Of a DNA stretch of 64,000 bases, positions 23,819 to 34,900 are shown one piece after another. The notes below the pieces were generated by a model. That model saw nothing but the letters and a program-made list of their open reading frames with translations. It had not been told where the DNA came from and made no database searches. Origin of the DNA: Nematostella vectensis (Eukaryota > Cnidaria > Anthozoa > Actiniaria > Edwardsiidae); the NCBI RefSeq assembly GCF_932526225.1, contig NC_064038.1:3100001-3164000 (forward strand), written 5' to 3'. Position 1 is the first letter of the stretch, and every line of letters begins with the position of its first letter. A program made the position numbers and the translations under genes.

Positions 23819-24640
23819 TAAATCAAAAGCGAGAATATTAAACAAACTCCGATCTGTCAAACTCTCGCATTCTCACTCAATGATCCCATTTTCTGTGGAA
23901 ATGGCCGATTCGCGCTTGGATAATTTAAGTTTAACTGGTAGAGCGAGAGATTCCTAAGACTGATTTGACAGCACGATACAGTGGTATGCCACTTGCCCGC
24001 AACACCTCCTCAACTTGGGTCATCGAGTGTAAATCAGCCTACCACTCCGCCATGACGTTCGTAGTTTGTAATTCGAGGCTAAGACATGTCGTAAGCAGGT
24101 AGTAGGCGACTACATAGTGCTGTCTAAATCGGCCTTTACAATGGACGGTAGCTTAAGCCACGCTTGATAATAGCCACTGTGTGGATTTTTTTTTTTTTTT
24201 TACAAACAAAAGATTGTTCAAGTATTGACTGCTGAATGAATATGATGGAATCTACTGACGGACGGATTATTGCCATCAAAGGAGACGCGGGGAAATATAA
24301 AAAAGGAAATATAATAAATCGTGCAAAGATGTTTTTTTTTTTGCTCAAAAAATAATGTACACGAAGAAATTATTTACACCATGCTCGTAGACCTCGAACA
24401 CCCAGCAGTCTTTGCGATCGTTCCCTGCTCTTCACGGAAGAAAGGCGGTTGACCGCTCGATCATGCTGTTTATATAGGCAGGTTCTTAGCTTAATTGTTA
24501 ATTTTTTTTTGGCTGTCTTGGGCTTGTTTTTTTAACGAAAAATAAAATTCTCAAGTTGTTTGTTGTTGATAAGATCTACGTGAAGCATTTGTTCGTGTCC
24601 TTTTTTAAAAGCAGTATTAAACTCTGCAAAACAGGAGTTT

Positions 24641-24714
24641 CGTCCCTTTGTGGGCCTGAACCACTAACCTTTCGGTTAACAACCGAACGCGCTAACAGAT
24701 TGCGCCACAGAGAC
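24641..24714 (-). pseudogene. tRNA-Asn(GTT)-like sequence, copy 1
   Basis: 74 nt starting GTCTCTGTGGCGCAAT with an intact anticodon arm (TTCGG, loop TTGTTAA, CCGAA), anticodon GTT. The T loop reads TTCAGGC instead of TTCAAGC, the D loop has lost one of the paired Gs, and the acceptor stem has a mismatch. Probably a tRNA-derived repeat or pseudogene. Confidence 0.5.
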
Positions 24715-24803
24715 TTGGACGGACACTGAACTTGAGCCGTGGCACCGAATGGTTTCTGGCACTACTTTTTAAGCACTATAAAACTATGCAAAAAAACATT
24801 TTT

Positions 24804-24877
24804 CTTTCCAAGGTGGGCTTGAACCACTAACCTTTCGGTTAACAGCCGAAAGCGCTAACCGCTTGCGCCACGGATAC
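24804..24877 (-). pseudogene. tRNA-Asn(GTT)-like sequence, copy 2
   Basis: The D loop (AAGCGGTTA), anticodon arm (CTGTTAA loop) and T loop (TTCAAGC) look good, but the acceptor stem halves GTATCCG and TTGGAAA scarcely pair. It lies about 163 bp from copy 1, within a repeated context that includes AAACTATGCAAAA. Confidence 0.5.
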
Positions 24878-25009
24878 TTTGACTGACTAAAACTTGGCTT
24901 CTTGGTAGTTGAAGAATTACTCATGATCCTATATCCCTTTCAACTTTCCAGGAAAAATACCGTGAACGGTATTGGCGGATTAGGACACTCTCCTCATCAT
25001 GTGACTCGA

Positions 25010-25690
25010 TTTACCAGCCAATTAGATCAAAGATGCTCGAACTAATAATCTCTCAATTCTTGCTAATGAGGTAAAATTGTCTAAGAATATGCCATTAAAT
25101 CACTGTATAATACAAGCAAAACTGCCTCATCATTAAAAGACAATAGAAAAACTATGATGCCATATCTCTTGATTTTCAAGGGAAATTTTCCAAAACTTAA
25201 TACTTTATTAGGCTAATCCTGTCAAACACGTAATTAATCAATGAGCCAATCAGATTTAAGATTTTCGAATTAAAACATGAATAATTTTTCCATTGTTGTT
25301 AATGAGGTAAAACTGTACCTATACTACAACGATTGTATCAGTTTAGAAAACGGTCCAAAATTCCTCATTATCGGACGACAATAGACAAATTATTCATGGC
25401 GCCGTAGCTACCTTGATTCTAAAGGAAACCACCTAAACTTTAAGATGAATTTGGCCTGACCTCTTTATCAACTGACCCAAGTAATTGGCAAATCAGATTA
25501 AACGTACTCAAGTTATAGAACTTTGATTAATTTTCCCATTGTTTTCTGATTATGAGGTCAATTTCAACATAGTCCGGGGCGATTAAAAACCGTGTAATCT
25601 GAAATGCCTAATTATCGAAAAACAATAAAAAAATAATTCATGAAGCCATATCCTTCTGCGCTTAGAAGAAGAAAAAATCTAATGATGCAA
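25010..25690 (+). repeat. Three diverged tandem units of about 220-240 bp
   Basis: Recurring anchors in the same order are CAATCAGATT, TCGAA or CTCAAG, AATTTTTCCATTGTT, AATGAGGTAAAA, a CTCATTATCGGACGACAATAG-like block and CATGGCGCCGTA or CATGAAGCCATA. Divergence is high and no frame is open. Judged by eye only. Confidence 0.45.
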
Positions 25691-25783
25691 AAGGTCATTC
25701 TTCCAACGTGGATCAAGCTTTTTAAAGCTTAAAAGCCGATCAGGCGAAAGACTCTCGAGTTATCAGGTTATAATAGACCATGG

Positions 25784-26018
25784 TTAAAGCCACATTGTCA
25801 CCAGTTCACTTTCGGAGGTCCGACAAAAACCTCAACGATATTTATAGATCTATTAGAATCTGCGCTATTTAACAGGTCATCCGCTCTTAATTATCAATCA
25901 CATACTCGAAGAAACTCCCAAAAGACACATTGCTTTCACAATTTTTCGCGTTTTCTGTTAAAAATCATCGGAGATTACATAATCGACCGGAAGTAAACTG
26001 ATGACAATGCGGCTTTAA
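25784..26018. mobile_element. TTAA-flanked MITE (piggyBac-like target site)
   Basis: TTAA then AGCCACATTGTCACCAGTT at the left; AACTGATGACAATGCGGCT then TTAA at the right, with inverted repeats of about 35 bp. The TTAA duplication at 25784-25787 and 26015-26018 fits piggyBac-type insertion. The inner 3' half resembles 63065-63232. Confidence 0.7.
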
Positions 26019-26524
26019 TTTGCTTGTCTTGTACCCAGACGCCTCGCGATGCATTATGGGGACACTGAAGAAGCGAGGATTCCTGTCGATGTCAGCAAAT
26101 AGGGGCCTTAAACAAGGACGACGGCGACGGCTAGGGCAACTCGATCGAAAAAGATGTTTTCGCGCGTAGTGATCAATAATAATTTAATTGCAATTATTTC
26201 TACAGCGGCGAACGTAATTATTGGGGTTTACAGTGCAAACGTCAGCGTCCTCAATTGACCGTGAAACTTGGAGTTTTCACGTCGTGGTTTTACGGAAAAC
26301 GGCTGAAATGTATCAGACAGAACGCATTCCCACGTGCTGCTATTGAATTCTGAATCAAATTCCATTGTTTTCTGCCGTCGGCGTCCGCGTTGCCGTTGTC
26401 GTTGCTTAAGGTCCCTAATAACGACTGGATACGAGTCTGTTAATTTGCCCATTTATTCTCCGGTTACTAGCTTCTAGGTGTTCTGTCACAAACAGAATTG
26501 TTTAATTATGCAAAAGATGGATTT

Positions 26525-26598
26525 CGTCCTTGGGTGGGCTTGAACCACCAATTTTCCGATTAACAGCCGAACGCGCTAACAGATTGCGCCACAGAGAC
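26525..26598 (-). tRNA. tRNA-Asn(GTT)-like gene, copy 3
   Basis: 74 nt with acceptor stem 6 of 7 paired (GTCTCTG with CAAGGAC), T arm GGTGG-TTCAAGC-CCACC perfect, and anticodon loop CTGTTAA (GTT). The D loop reads AATCTGTTA, lacking one conserved G, and the anticodon stem uses wobble pairs. This is the best of the three copies, but the flanks match copy 1 (TTGGACGGACACTGAACTTGA), so it may be a tRNA-derived repeat. Confidence 0.45.
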
Positions 26599-26989
26599 TT
26601 GGACGGACACTGAACTTGAATCGTGGCACCGAATGGTTTCTGGTACTACTTCAAAAGCAGTATTAAACTATGCTTTAATTTCCCGGCAGGTTTTCCGTAA
26701 AAAGCTCGCATGTAGGTTGGCTAAGTTTTCACCAGGTCAAAGGAATTTCCCTTTTTTTTTATCTATGTCTATTTTCGTTCGGGGGGAAATTCCCAACGAG
26801 GTCGGAGTGAAATTGTACGATGGAAGGGAAAACTCTACCAGGGAGAGTAATTAAATCTCAGCGAGTACCGGGGAGACCAAAAATTCCCCAGGTAGGGTAA
26901 AAACCCTATTCAGTTCGCGCCTCACCAGGTCAGTGGTACGGCGGTGTATGTATCGTAACATGCGATGAATGTCGGTATTAGGTTTATTT

Positions 26990-27238
26990 ACAGACGTATG
27001 GCAAAAGGTTGTCATCAACGGGCTTTGCGACTACGCGACAAGCCCGCATGTAAAGATGGATAAAAACCACTGAAGCGCCTAGCTTCATATATTAGCCACC
27101 GCTACATCGTCGAATTCTGAAGTTATGTATGGCTAATAAATGCAGCTAAGCGCTTCAGTGTTTTTTACCCATGCTTAGATGCGGGCTTGTCGCGTAGTCG
27201 CAAAGCCCGTTGATGACAACATTTTGTCAAACGACTGT
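26990..27238. mobile_element. Near-perfect foldback element of about 230 bp
   Basis: GTTGTCATCAACGGGCTTTG with CGACTACGCGACAAGCCCGC at the left is mirrored at 27180-27228. Inside, GAAGCGCCTAGCT pairs with AGCTAAGCGCTTC. The whole can fold into one long hairpin. It abuts a MITE starting at 27236. Confidence 0.8.
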
Positions 27239-28015
27239 ATACACCTTCTTCAAAAAAGGTTGTCAGTGCAAATGGCGAATGGCAAATAGTAAATGGCAGT
27301 TCTAAGCCCGAACGGTGCTTCTGGGTACTAATCATTCGTAAAATTAAAGGTGTTAAATAAAGTCTAGCAATGTCAGAGACATACATTGATGATCTTTAAT
27401 GGATAATTGTTTCATTTATCCATATTCTTCAGCATTAAGTAGAAATTTAATGAGACCCATGGTTCCTTTCGGTCCTAAAACTGCCATTTGCCAATCGCCA
27501 GTTCGCACTAACGACGTTTTTTGAAATAGGTATATACAAAAAATTTTGAATCACTCTGGCTTGTCAGGGCGCTGGTTTGTGTGGAGAATGAATAGACCCA
27601 TTTTAATAAACGTTGTCAGTGTAAATGTTGAATTGTAAATGGCAGTTCTAAGACCAAACTCTGATTATGGGTATAATCATTAGAAATCGGTAGAAGTATT
27701 TTTCGATAGCAGGAACTGCCATTTGGCATTTTCATATTGCGCTGATAACATATTTTGAAATAGGTGTATACACCAATTTTACAAAAGGTTGTCAGTGCAA
27801 ATGGCGAAAGGCAAATGGTAAATGGCTTATGGGTACAAATTATTCGTAAAATTAAAGGTGTTAAATAAAGTCCAGCAATGTCAGAGCCAAGCATTGAGAG
27901 CCTTTAATGGATAGTTGTTTTGATTTATCCTTATTTCTCGAGACGCAAGGTTACTTTCGGTCGTATAACTACCATTTGCCATTTGCACTGACAACCTTTA
28001 TTGAAATAGGTGTAT
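27236..28015. mobile_element. Three neighbouring copies of the TATACACC...GGTGTATA MITE
   Basis: Copies at 27236-27535, 27594-27770 and 27767-28015. The last two share the junction GGTGTATACACC, which suggests one inserted at the TA end of the other. Shared body words are CAAATGGCAGTTCTA, CGTAAAATTAAAGGTGTTAAA and TCTTTAATGGATA. Confidence 0.75.
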
Positions 28016-30079
28016 GTTACATTAAGCGGTGCGTTGAATTTCGGGCAATGCAAACTTCCAATTCGTTATTTAGGCCCTAGAGAGTATACTGTATTCGTAC
28101 AACTACGTTCCACTGTTTATCAATAGGGAGCTTTAGCTAGGACTACGGGAGCGAAAATAATACGCTCGCACTTTGCTCTCAATTGCAGACTATAGCCATG
28201 GAAAAGACGAAGCGTTGCCGAAAGCATATGGAAATAGCCTAAGATTGTTATAGTGAATAAGGTTTTGGGAGAAGTTGGGATATATGGACATTCACATCCC
28301 ATTATAAATGTAGAGACACTGCTATACAATAAAAATACAGTTTATTTCCAGAAAATAAATATAAATAATCAAATAAATAAATAAACAAATAAATGAATAT
28401 TAAAAGATAATATAATGACAATGAAATTAATATTGTATAAAATCGCAAAGTGTTGATGATAAACATTCTTGAGAAAAGAAAGCAAATGTCAGTGAAATTC
28501 ATCAATCCCTTTCATGTGAAAGACTCCTCGTTGACTCCTCGTAAATCCACATAGATCTGGCTGTAATTGGAATGCAAAGGCAGAAATAGAAAATATTGAC
28601 AAAACAGGCAGGTAGACAAAGGGGAGACCAACAAGTAAAACGACCGTCAGAAAAATGTCGGGACAGACAAATAGATAGCTTAACCAACACGCTCTCATTT
28701 GGAGATATACGGGAATTATGGTCATTTCTATGATAATGCGCTAAGCGGCAAAGGAGCACTGGGGATGAAAGTACGCGTAGAAGCCGGCCCAGTGCATCTC
28801 ATCCCGCGCACCACAGAACTCCAAACGTTCGATAACAAACATTTCCAAATAATCCCAAATTAAAGCCCACTAGTAGCGAGCCAAAACAGACAAAGGAAAA
28901 GCGAGAGATAGACAAACCATCGAGGAAAAATGGCTATGCAAAGTTTACCATTCCTTTATTTGCTTGTGGCCACGTCTGATCTGTGAATCACACAACAAAA
29001 CAAAACAACAACAGCAAAAAAAAGAAACAAATCAATGGAACCCGTAATTAAGGACAATTTTCATAGTCCCATAGAAAATGCTCTTTTTTTATAAATCCGT
29101 TTTTGTAATGCTTAAAAGGACCAGTTGTTAGTTAAGAGAGTTTATGGGGTCCCGAACAGGTGCTAACCCAGGATTTGCCGAGGTCATAAATATCATTTGG
29201 AAAATGTATGATATTCACGACCTTTCCCACTTTTTAGGGATCGGTGGTAGCGCTGAGGGGGGGGGGGGGGGGGGGGGATGTGTCATTATTAATGGGTATG
29301 TCCTTATTGACGACGTTCCACTGAAGAAAAAAACCGGATATAATTAATTGTTTACCGTCTCGAGGTCCCGAGGTTGTTTCCGTCGAGTTATCTATTCTGT
29401 GTGGAAAATAAAAATCTATACGCAGACAGCTGAGCCGTGCGACTCTTGTAACACAATAGAACACAACAACAGCAATATCCTATCCAAAAAAAAATAGGAT
29501 TCAAAACAAGAGAGATATCAAAGTCAAATACCAATAGAAATTAATACCAAAACGCATATATATTGCGTTACATTTGATTGTGTCACAGAACAAAATATCG
29601 CACAATATGTCACAACTTACTAACCGTCGTCACGCAATACTGAACGTGACATTAAACAACATATACTGTATGTTATTTCATATCAAGCCTGATAAACATA
29701 ACAAGTCACGCAACTCATAATGGGTTACATTGTATTGTCACGCAACACGTGACGTGACACCTTCCATTCCATGTCACGACCCTCGAGAGGAACATGTTTC
29801 GATTTGCGTGGCATCATTACAGAACGCAATGGTGCACTGGTAATATGGTTAACATGGTGACAAATCCATGATCTGCCGTCATTTTCACATGGTATTTCTC
29901 ATAGGCCGTTTGTTCTGATTTTGGCATTTAGAGTCAACCAGATGACAGAGATACAAACTTTCGGCATTATACTTACCATTAGGTTCTTTTCAGCTGGAAA
30001 AATGAAAATAAAAACAAGTATCAAAAAGTATGGTCACAATGAAGGAGACAATAATTTGGAGTATGGCAACTTGATGAAG

Positions 30080-30345
30080 ATAATTATGATGATGACTATA
30101 ATGATGATGATGACGATAAATTAATATTGTTGGTGATACGTCTAATTTTAATGAAGGTGATGTAATAGATTGGTGATGATGATGATGATGGTGATGATGT
30201 TGGTAATGATGTTTCTGTTATTGTTCTTGATAATGATGATGATGGTGATGGTGATGGTAACAATAATGATGATGTTGTTGTTGTTGTTATGGATGATGAT
30301 GATGATGATGACGGTGATGTTTATGGTGATGATTATAGTGATGGT
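30080..30345 (+). repeat. (ATG/GAT)n microsatellite, imperfect
   Basis: GATGATGATG blocks mixed with GGTGATG and TTGTTG. The open frames here are low complexity, not genes. Confidence 0.9.
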
Positions 30346-30516
30346 GATAACGATAATGGTCTTTTTTATAGAAGAAAAGTTATTCCATTCTCTAGGGGCT
30401 ATAAGGTCCCTCGGGGCCTCGCTCGGCTGAGCTCACACATGTAATGCTATAATTCCCTTCAGGGACAATAATGGTGAGCTCACATGCGTCGGGAGATTAT
30501 ACGAATTAAGGTTTTT

Positions 30517-30728
30517 GCTAGCCTGAGTAAGCTGGCGGTTATGTTGTGAGTTCCAGAGCAGTTTTCTATTCGAGAATACGCAAACTCGTTCGTAGTTTGT
30601 TTTGTTAGCTTTTTGAATTGCCGCGCGAGAGAGCTGGGAAAAGCTAATGAAACAAACTAAGAACGAGTTCACGTATTCTCGGATAGAAAACTGCTCTGAA
30701 ACGCAATAACCGCCAGCTACGCAGGCTA
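30517..30728. mobile_element. Foldback MITE next to a donor array
   Basis: GCTAGCCTGAGTAAGCTGGCGG, GAGCAGTTTTCTATTCGAGA and CAAACTCGTTC at the left are mirrored by GAACGAGTTC, GAAAACTGCTC and CCGCCAGCTACGCAGGC at the right. It ends about 7 bp from the donor array starting at 30735. Confidence 0.75.
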
Positions 30729-30734
30729 AGTTAT

Positions 30735-30960
30735 TGCGTACCTCCGTCACAGACCCTCTGGCTTAACGTCCGTCAAGGGTTCATACGAATAATATTTTGT
30801 ACCTCCGTCACAGACACTCTGGTATTACGTATGTCAGGGGTTCATACGAATAACGTTATTACGTACCTCCGTCACAGACCCTTTGGTATTACGCATGTCA
30901 AGTGGTTCATACGAATAACGTTATTACGTACCTCCGTCACAGACCCTCTTGACGAGTGCC
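30735..30960 (-). repeat. 60-66 bp x4 array containing an exon-end/donor junction
   Basis: On the minus strand GGTCTGTGACGGAGGTAC recurs with the AC of its last GTAC at plus 30738, 30798, 30862 and 30928, followed each time by intron-like ATTCGTATGAAC sequence. The copy near 30930 is the real end of the last VWA-B exon (exon end 30932). One copy reads GTACAAAA instead of GTACGTAA. Confidence 0.85.
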
Positions 30961-31926
30961 CGAGCCTGCGCCCTCAGCGCGTCAGTGGACGACATCATAA
31001 AGACGTTGTCCTCTGTTGGCCGTGACACCAGTTGACGGATGGTCTGCAGGTCTGGCTTGTCGCCAATGACGACAGAATAGACGTCAACAAGCTCCTCCTT
31101 CATCTGCTGCGCGACAGCAAGGGCGGTGTCTGGCTTGTCGAACTGGCCCGTCGTGAAAAATACGACACTCTGTCAAAAAATTGAAAATCATTAATTCAGG
31201 AAAAGATAACAAAGCTCGACGGGGAGGAAAGGCGGGAATGAAATTTAAAAAAACAGCAGCTGAATTCAACACCTTCAAAATTGCGATAGTTATTTTCTAG
31301 GGTGTACTGGAAGTACACCCTAGAAAATTAGGGTAATACACCAAAAACTAGTATTCCACTCTGCCAAATTTTCGTCATTTCGACATTGGTGTCTGCCCTG
31401 AAGAAGTCTTATTAAAGACGAAAATTTGGTAGAGTCGAACACAAGTTTTTGGTGTATTGTATTCCAACCTCTTCTATTAGTACCGTATTGACGCCATCCC
31501 CACCCCTCCCCTGTAAGTACCTTATTGACGCCATCCCCACCCATACCCTGTAAGTACCCTATTGACGCCATCCCCACCCATACCCTGTAACTACCTTATT
31601 GACGTTGTCTCTAGCCCCTCCCCTGTTGGTAAGCGATATGTCAAGGGCTGTGGTAAGCGCGTTGGTGGGCACCGCGTAACGCCCTCCGTGGAAACGCGAC
31701 TTGCCGATAGCCGTGTTCACTGATTGGATATCACTGAACGAGCTGAGGCGGAACTCCTCACGTGACCGTGATCCGAAGGAGATCATGCCGATGTGTGCCC
31801 CGTCACGTGACACACTAAAGGCGGAGGCGAAGTACTGGAGGAAGAGTTTTAGGCGCTCGTAGCCGGCTTTCCCGATAGTATCCGAAGACTCTACGATCAG
31901 CTCGATGTCCTTTGTCTTTTTGCATT
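30932..31926 (-). CDS. VWA-B domain, module IV (2 exons)
   Basis: Exons 31595-31926 and 30932-31169. The first starts with Glu-Cys-Lys-Lys and reads LIVESSDTIG, so the MIDAS Asp is Glu. It ends at NVNK, the intron position shared by all four B domains, and the second starts SVVFFTTGQF and ends VCDGG. Two donor arrays (31481-31628 and 30735-30960) sit at its two exon ends. Between the exons lies a foldback MITE (31335-31458). Confidence 0.88.
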
Positions 31927-34900
31927 CTAGGATGGAAGGGAAAAGGTGAGGGCTTAGCTAGCCCCGGGGGGAGGGGGAGGGAAAATGCTGCCCTACCAGT
32001 ATAATGGTACTCCAATGGTAAAGAGTAAAAAAAGCAAAGTACCGCTTACAAAATACATAAGGTAGAAAATGGCGCCTGCCCCTGTTTCCCCAGCAAGCAC
32101 AAATAATTACTGAGACCAGCCCCAGTCCCTCCCTGAACAATTCTAGCTACGGCTCTGAAAGTTAATATTAACCAGGGGCTCATAAGTAGGGGCAATCAAC
32201 TTCCCCATATTTTCGTATTGTATACGTGTCACGGCGTTTCCTAAGATCAGGCTATTTTTAGACGCGCGGATTAGCCAATCAGATGACAGGGCGGAAAAAT
32301 TGACTTTGTCTCAAGGGATCCAAAATGGCGGCCGAGAAGGGGCAAAACGACGCTTGTTTTTTAAAGTCTTATACAATCGCCACAGAGTAAGAAACATTTT
32401 CTTACATTTTCTTATTTCTATTAGTGAAATTAGTCAAATGTTGCTACGAGTTGCATACTAACATAAAAGGCAACCTCAATATGGATATTTGTGTCTTTTT
32501 GTAAATTCTATTTCCATTTAATTCAAAAATTTATACTTGTTATTTATGATCTGTTATGAATACTTTGTTCAAATTTGAGGATAGAGAGGATGTGTATGTA
32601 GGGGCCACCTGTGGCGGTTTCGGCCGCGCGCCCCTGGATCGACCCGTTTGAAATGCATTGTGGGACGATTTTCCCATGTGAGATTGTAGAACGGAAAAAG
32701 TAGACTTTTGTGAGTTGGATTATTAAATAACTAACTGAAATTATTTATTATTTATTAGTTATTCAATTATTAAATAAATAACTGAAAATCGCCCCACAAT
32801 GCATTTCAAACGGGTCGATCCAGGGGCGCGCGGCCGAAACCGCCACAGGTGGCCCCTACATGTATTATAGTGACTATCCACTTGGCTGACCAGAAACTAT
32901 AATACGTTTTATAATCATTACAAAAAAGGCAAGGAGGGTATAAAAGCATTTATATAATGTAAGACTTGCCACCATTATAGTAATGCACTTTCAATCCTTG
33001 TTAAATCTTTCAGAAAAGTTCTTGTGGGGAAGATTATGCTGCCACTCAAACAGTCTGTTATTTCCCTGTAATAACAACAGTCTGTTATTTCGCTGTAATA
33101 GATAATTATATGTTATGATAAGGAAATTATCCTTATGTTTTTCTTTTAATGATAATATCTGCTTATTCATGACTGTGTTTTGCTACTAAAAAAGCTTTAT
33201 TGTTGACTTTTGTTTACTGTACTTAATATTAAATATTAACTGCAGGTATTGGCCTGCCAAAATATAGTGTATTAAAAAGCACCTCTGAATGGTGTCAACC
33301 TTTTTCTTTTAAAGTCTGTATTTGTCTCTAACTGTTGACACAGTCCACAAGATCCAGCAGGATAGAAGTTGTCAAGTGGTTTTCTTCCTGGGCTTATTTG
33401 GCCCATTCTGTGTACATTCATTTGGCATGGTGTTAACACAACTTCTAAGAATCTGAAATTTTTTTGGTGCAAGGCTAGATTTTCCTCTTCACAGACTGAA
33501 GCATTCACAGACTGAAGCAGGGCACCAACAAATCCAAGCTATTGACTTATTTGCCTTGATTCTCAACATCTTATCAAACCAGGAAATAATAGCCAGAAAC
33601 TGGGTATTTTGAATCTAAGGCAAGGGAGTTGGTAGCTATAAAGGATGAATATGTTTACCTAATGTTGTTATGGGAGGGCTTTGAAGAGCCCCATTTAAAC
33701 CAAAATGGAATGTTAGAAGAGCTATTACTTTCTAAGCATGTGCACTTAAACATATAGTTATATTGTAAACTTAAATATTAGCCCCATCTACATTGATCAT
33801 GACATTTCTATATCCATCCTCTGAATATTTGTTTCGTTGCTAATCCTTTCAGTTGATTGGCGTACCAAGGCTTGGCCATATGAGATGCTTTCACCACTTT
33901 CAAATCTTAGGACACTTAAAAGGACTCCAGAGTGCTACCATTGACACAAAATGAATGGACTGATGAAATAATCATCACGCAATTGGCACAATGATAAAGA
34001 ACCATTCAGCGAACTAAAGAAAACCAAGGATCACAATCTATAGATAACCGATGTCTATATACAAAAAAAAAAGGTTGTGTCAGTCTGAGAAAATTTTTTT
34101 ATAATATTTGATAAGGGGTCCAATCACCTGGTGGTCAATGGACCCGGAGTCCATTTCCCCAAGTGATCCACAATATTTCAAGAGTCTTAAACTGTTTGAG
34201 TGACAGCATCATCTTTCCATCAAGAAATTTTTGGAAGATTTTACTAGGGCCATTACTATAATGATGTCCATTACTATAATGATGGCAAGTATTATTACAA
34301 GCCAGGATGACGGATTTGCATGCTTTTATACACTCCTGGCCTTTTTTGCAATGTTTTTTAATCTTATTATGATTTCTGGAGAGCCAAGAGGTCAGTCGAA
34401 AGAAAGTCAAATACTGTAAGTATCCATAACAGATTATAAGTTTAATGAGTAATTAAGTAACAAGTATCAATTTTCGAATTAAACTTAAATGGAAACAGAA
34501 TTTACAAAAAAAAAAAACACAAATGTAACTCATATTGAGGTTGCCTTTTATGTTAGTATAATTTAACATGGTTATTTTTCACAATTTCTTACCAGATCAG
34601 GGCAAATTGAGTCCAGGGCAGGTCATGATTGTTGATATTTATGCGCATAATGACTAAATTCTTTTTTATACAAACACAATAACTTACAGATTTGAACAGC
34701 TGGTTTAATATAAATGTAAAACAAGACATAAACTTTCGTATGTTACTTCTTACACTATTGTTAGTTAACTAGCAGTGTCAAACACTTGATGATAATATGG
34801 CCTCTCAGCGAGAGAATTTCGAGATCATAACAAATGATCACTTATTTCCGAATTAAAGTTGCTTTGCAAGAGCGAGAAAAAATGTCCTCGTAACAACGTT

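Larger units (their letters stand above)
23207..30737. other. 7.5-kb gene-poor spacer
   Basis: Between the TIMM44 stop and the last recognised exon tail of the VWA/WAP gene I find no convincing coding exon on either strand. It holds tRNA-Asn-like copies, several MITEs and hairpins, poly-T (24187-24202), poly-G (29258-29277), a TGTCACG-rich stretch (29570-29790) and an ATG microsatellite. The terminal exon of the VWA/WAP gene, if spliced, could hide here. Confidence 0.6.

Noticed and set aside
24187-24360. Retroposed-gene poly-A/T tails
   Set aside because: Poly-T runs are present but no coding sequence or target duplication next to them was recognised.
28302-28759. Membrane-like or Cys-containing minus-strand frames as a possible last exon of the VWA/WAP gene
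   Set aside because: No acceptor in the right phase that I could defend, A/T-rich low-complexity translation, and no VWA-A or WAP signature.
30080-30430. Poly-Met/Val open frame
   Set aside because: ATG microsatellite; likewise the poly-Met frame at 51240-51476.
34135-34410. 91-codon minus-strand frame inside the foldback transposon as a transposase remnant
   Set aside because: No recognisable catalytic or zinc-finger motif, and the same DNA recurs inverted near 32930-33060 without an open frame.
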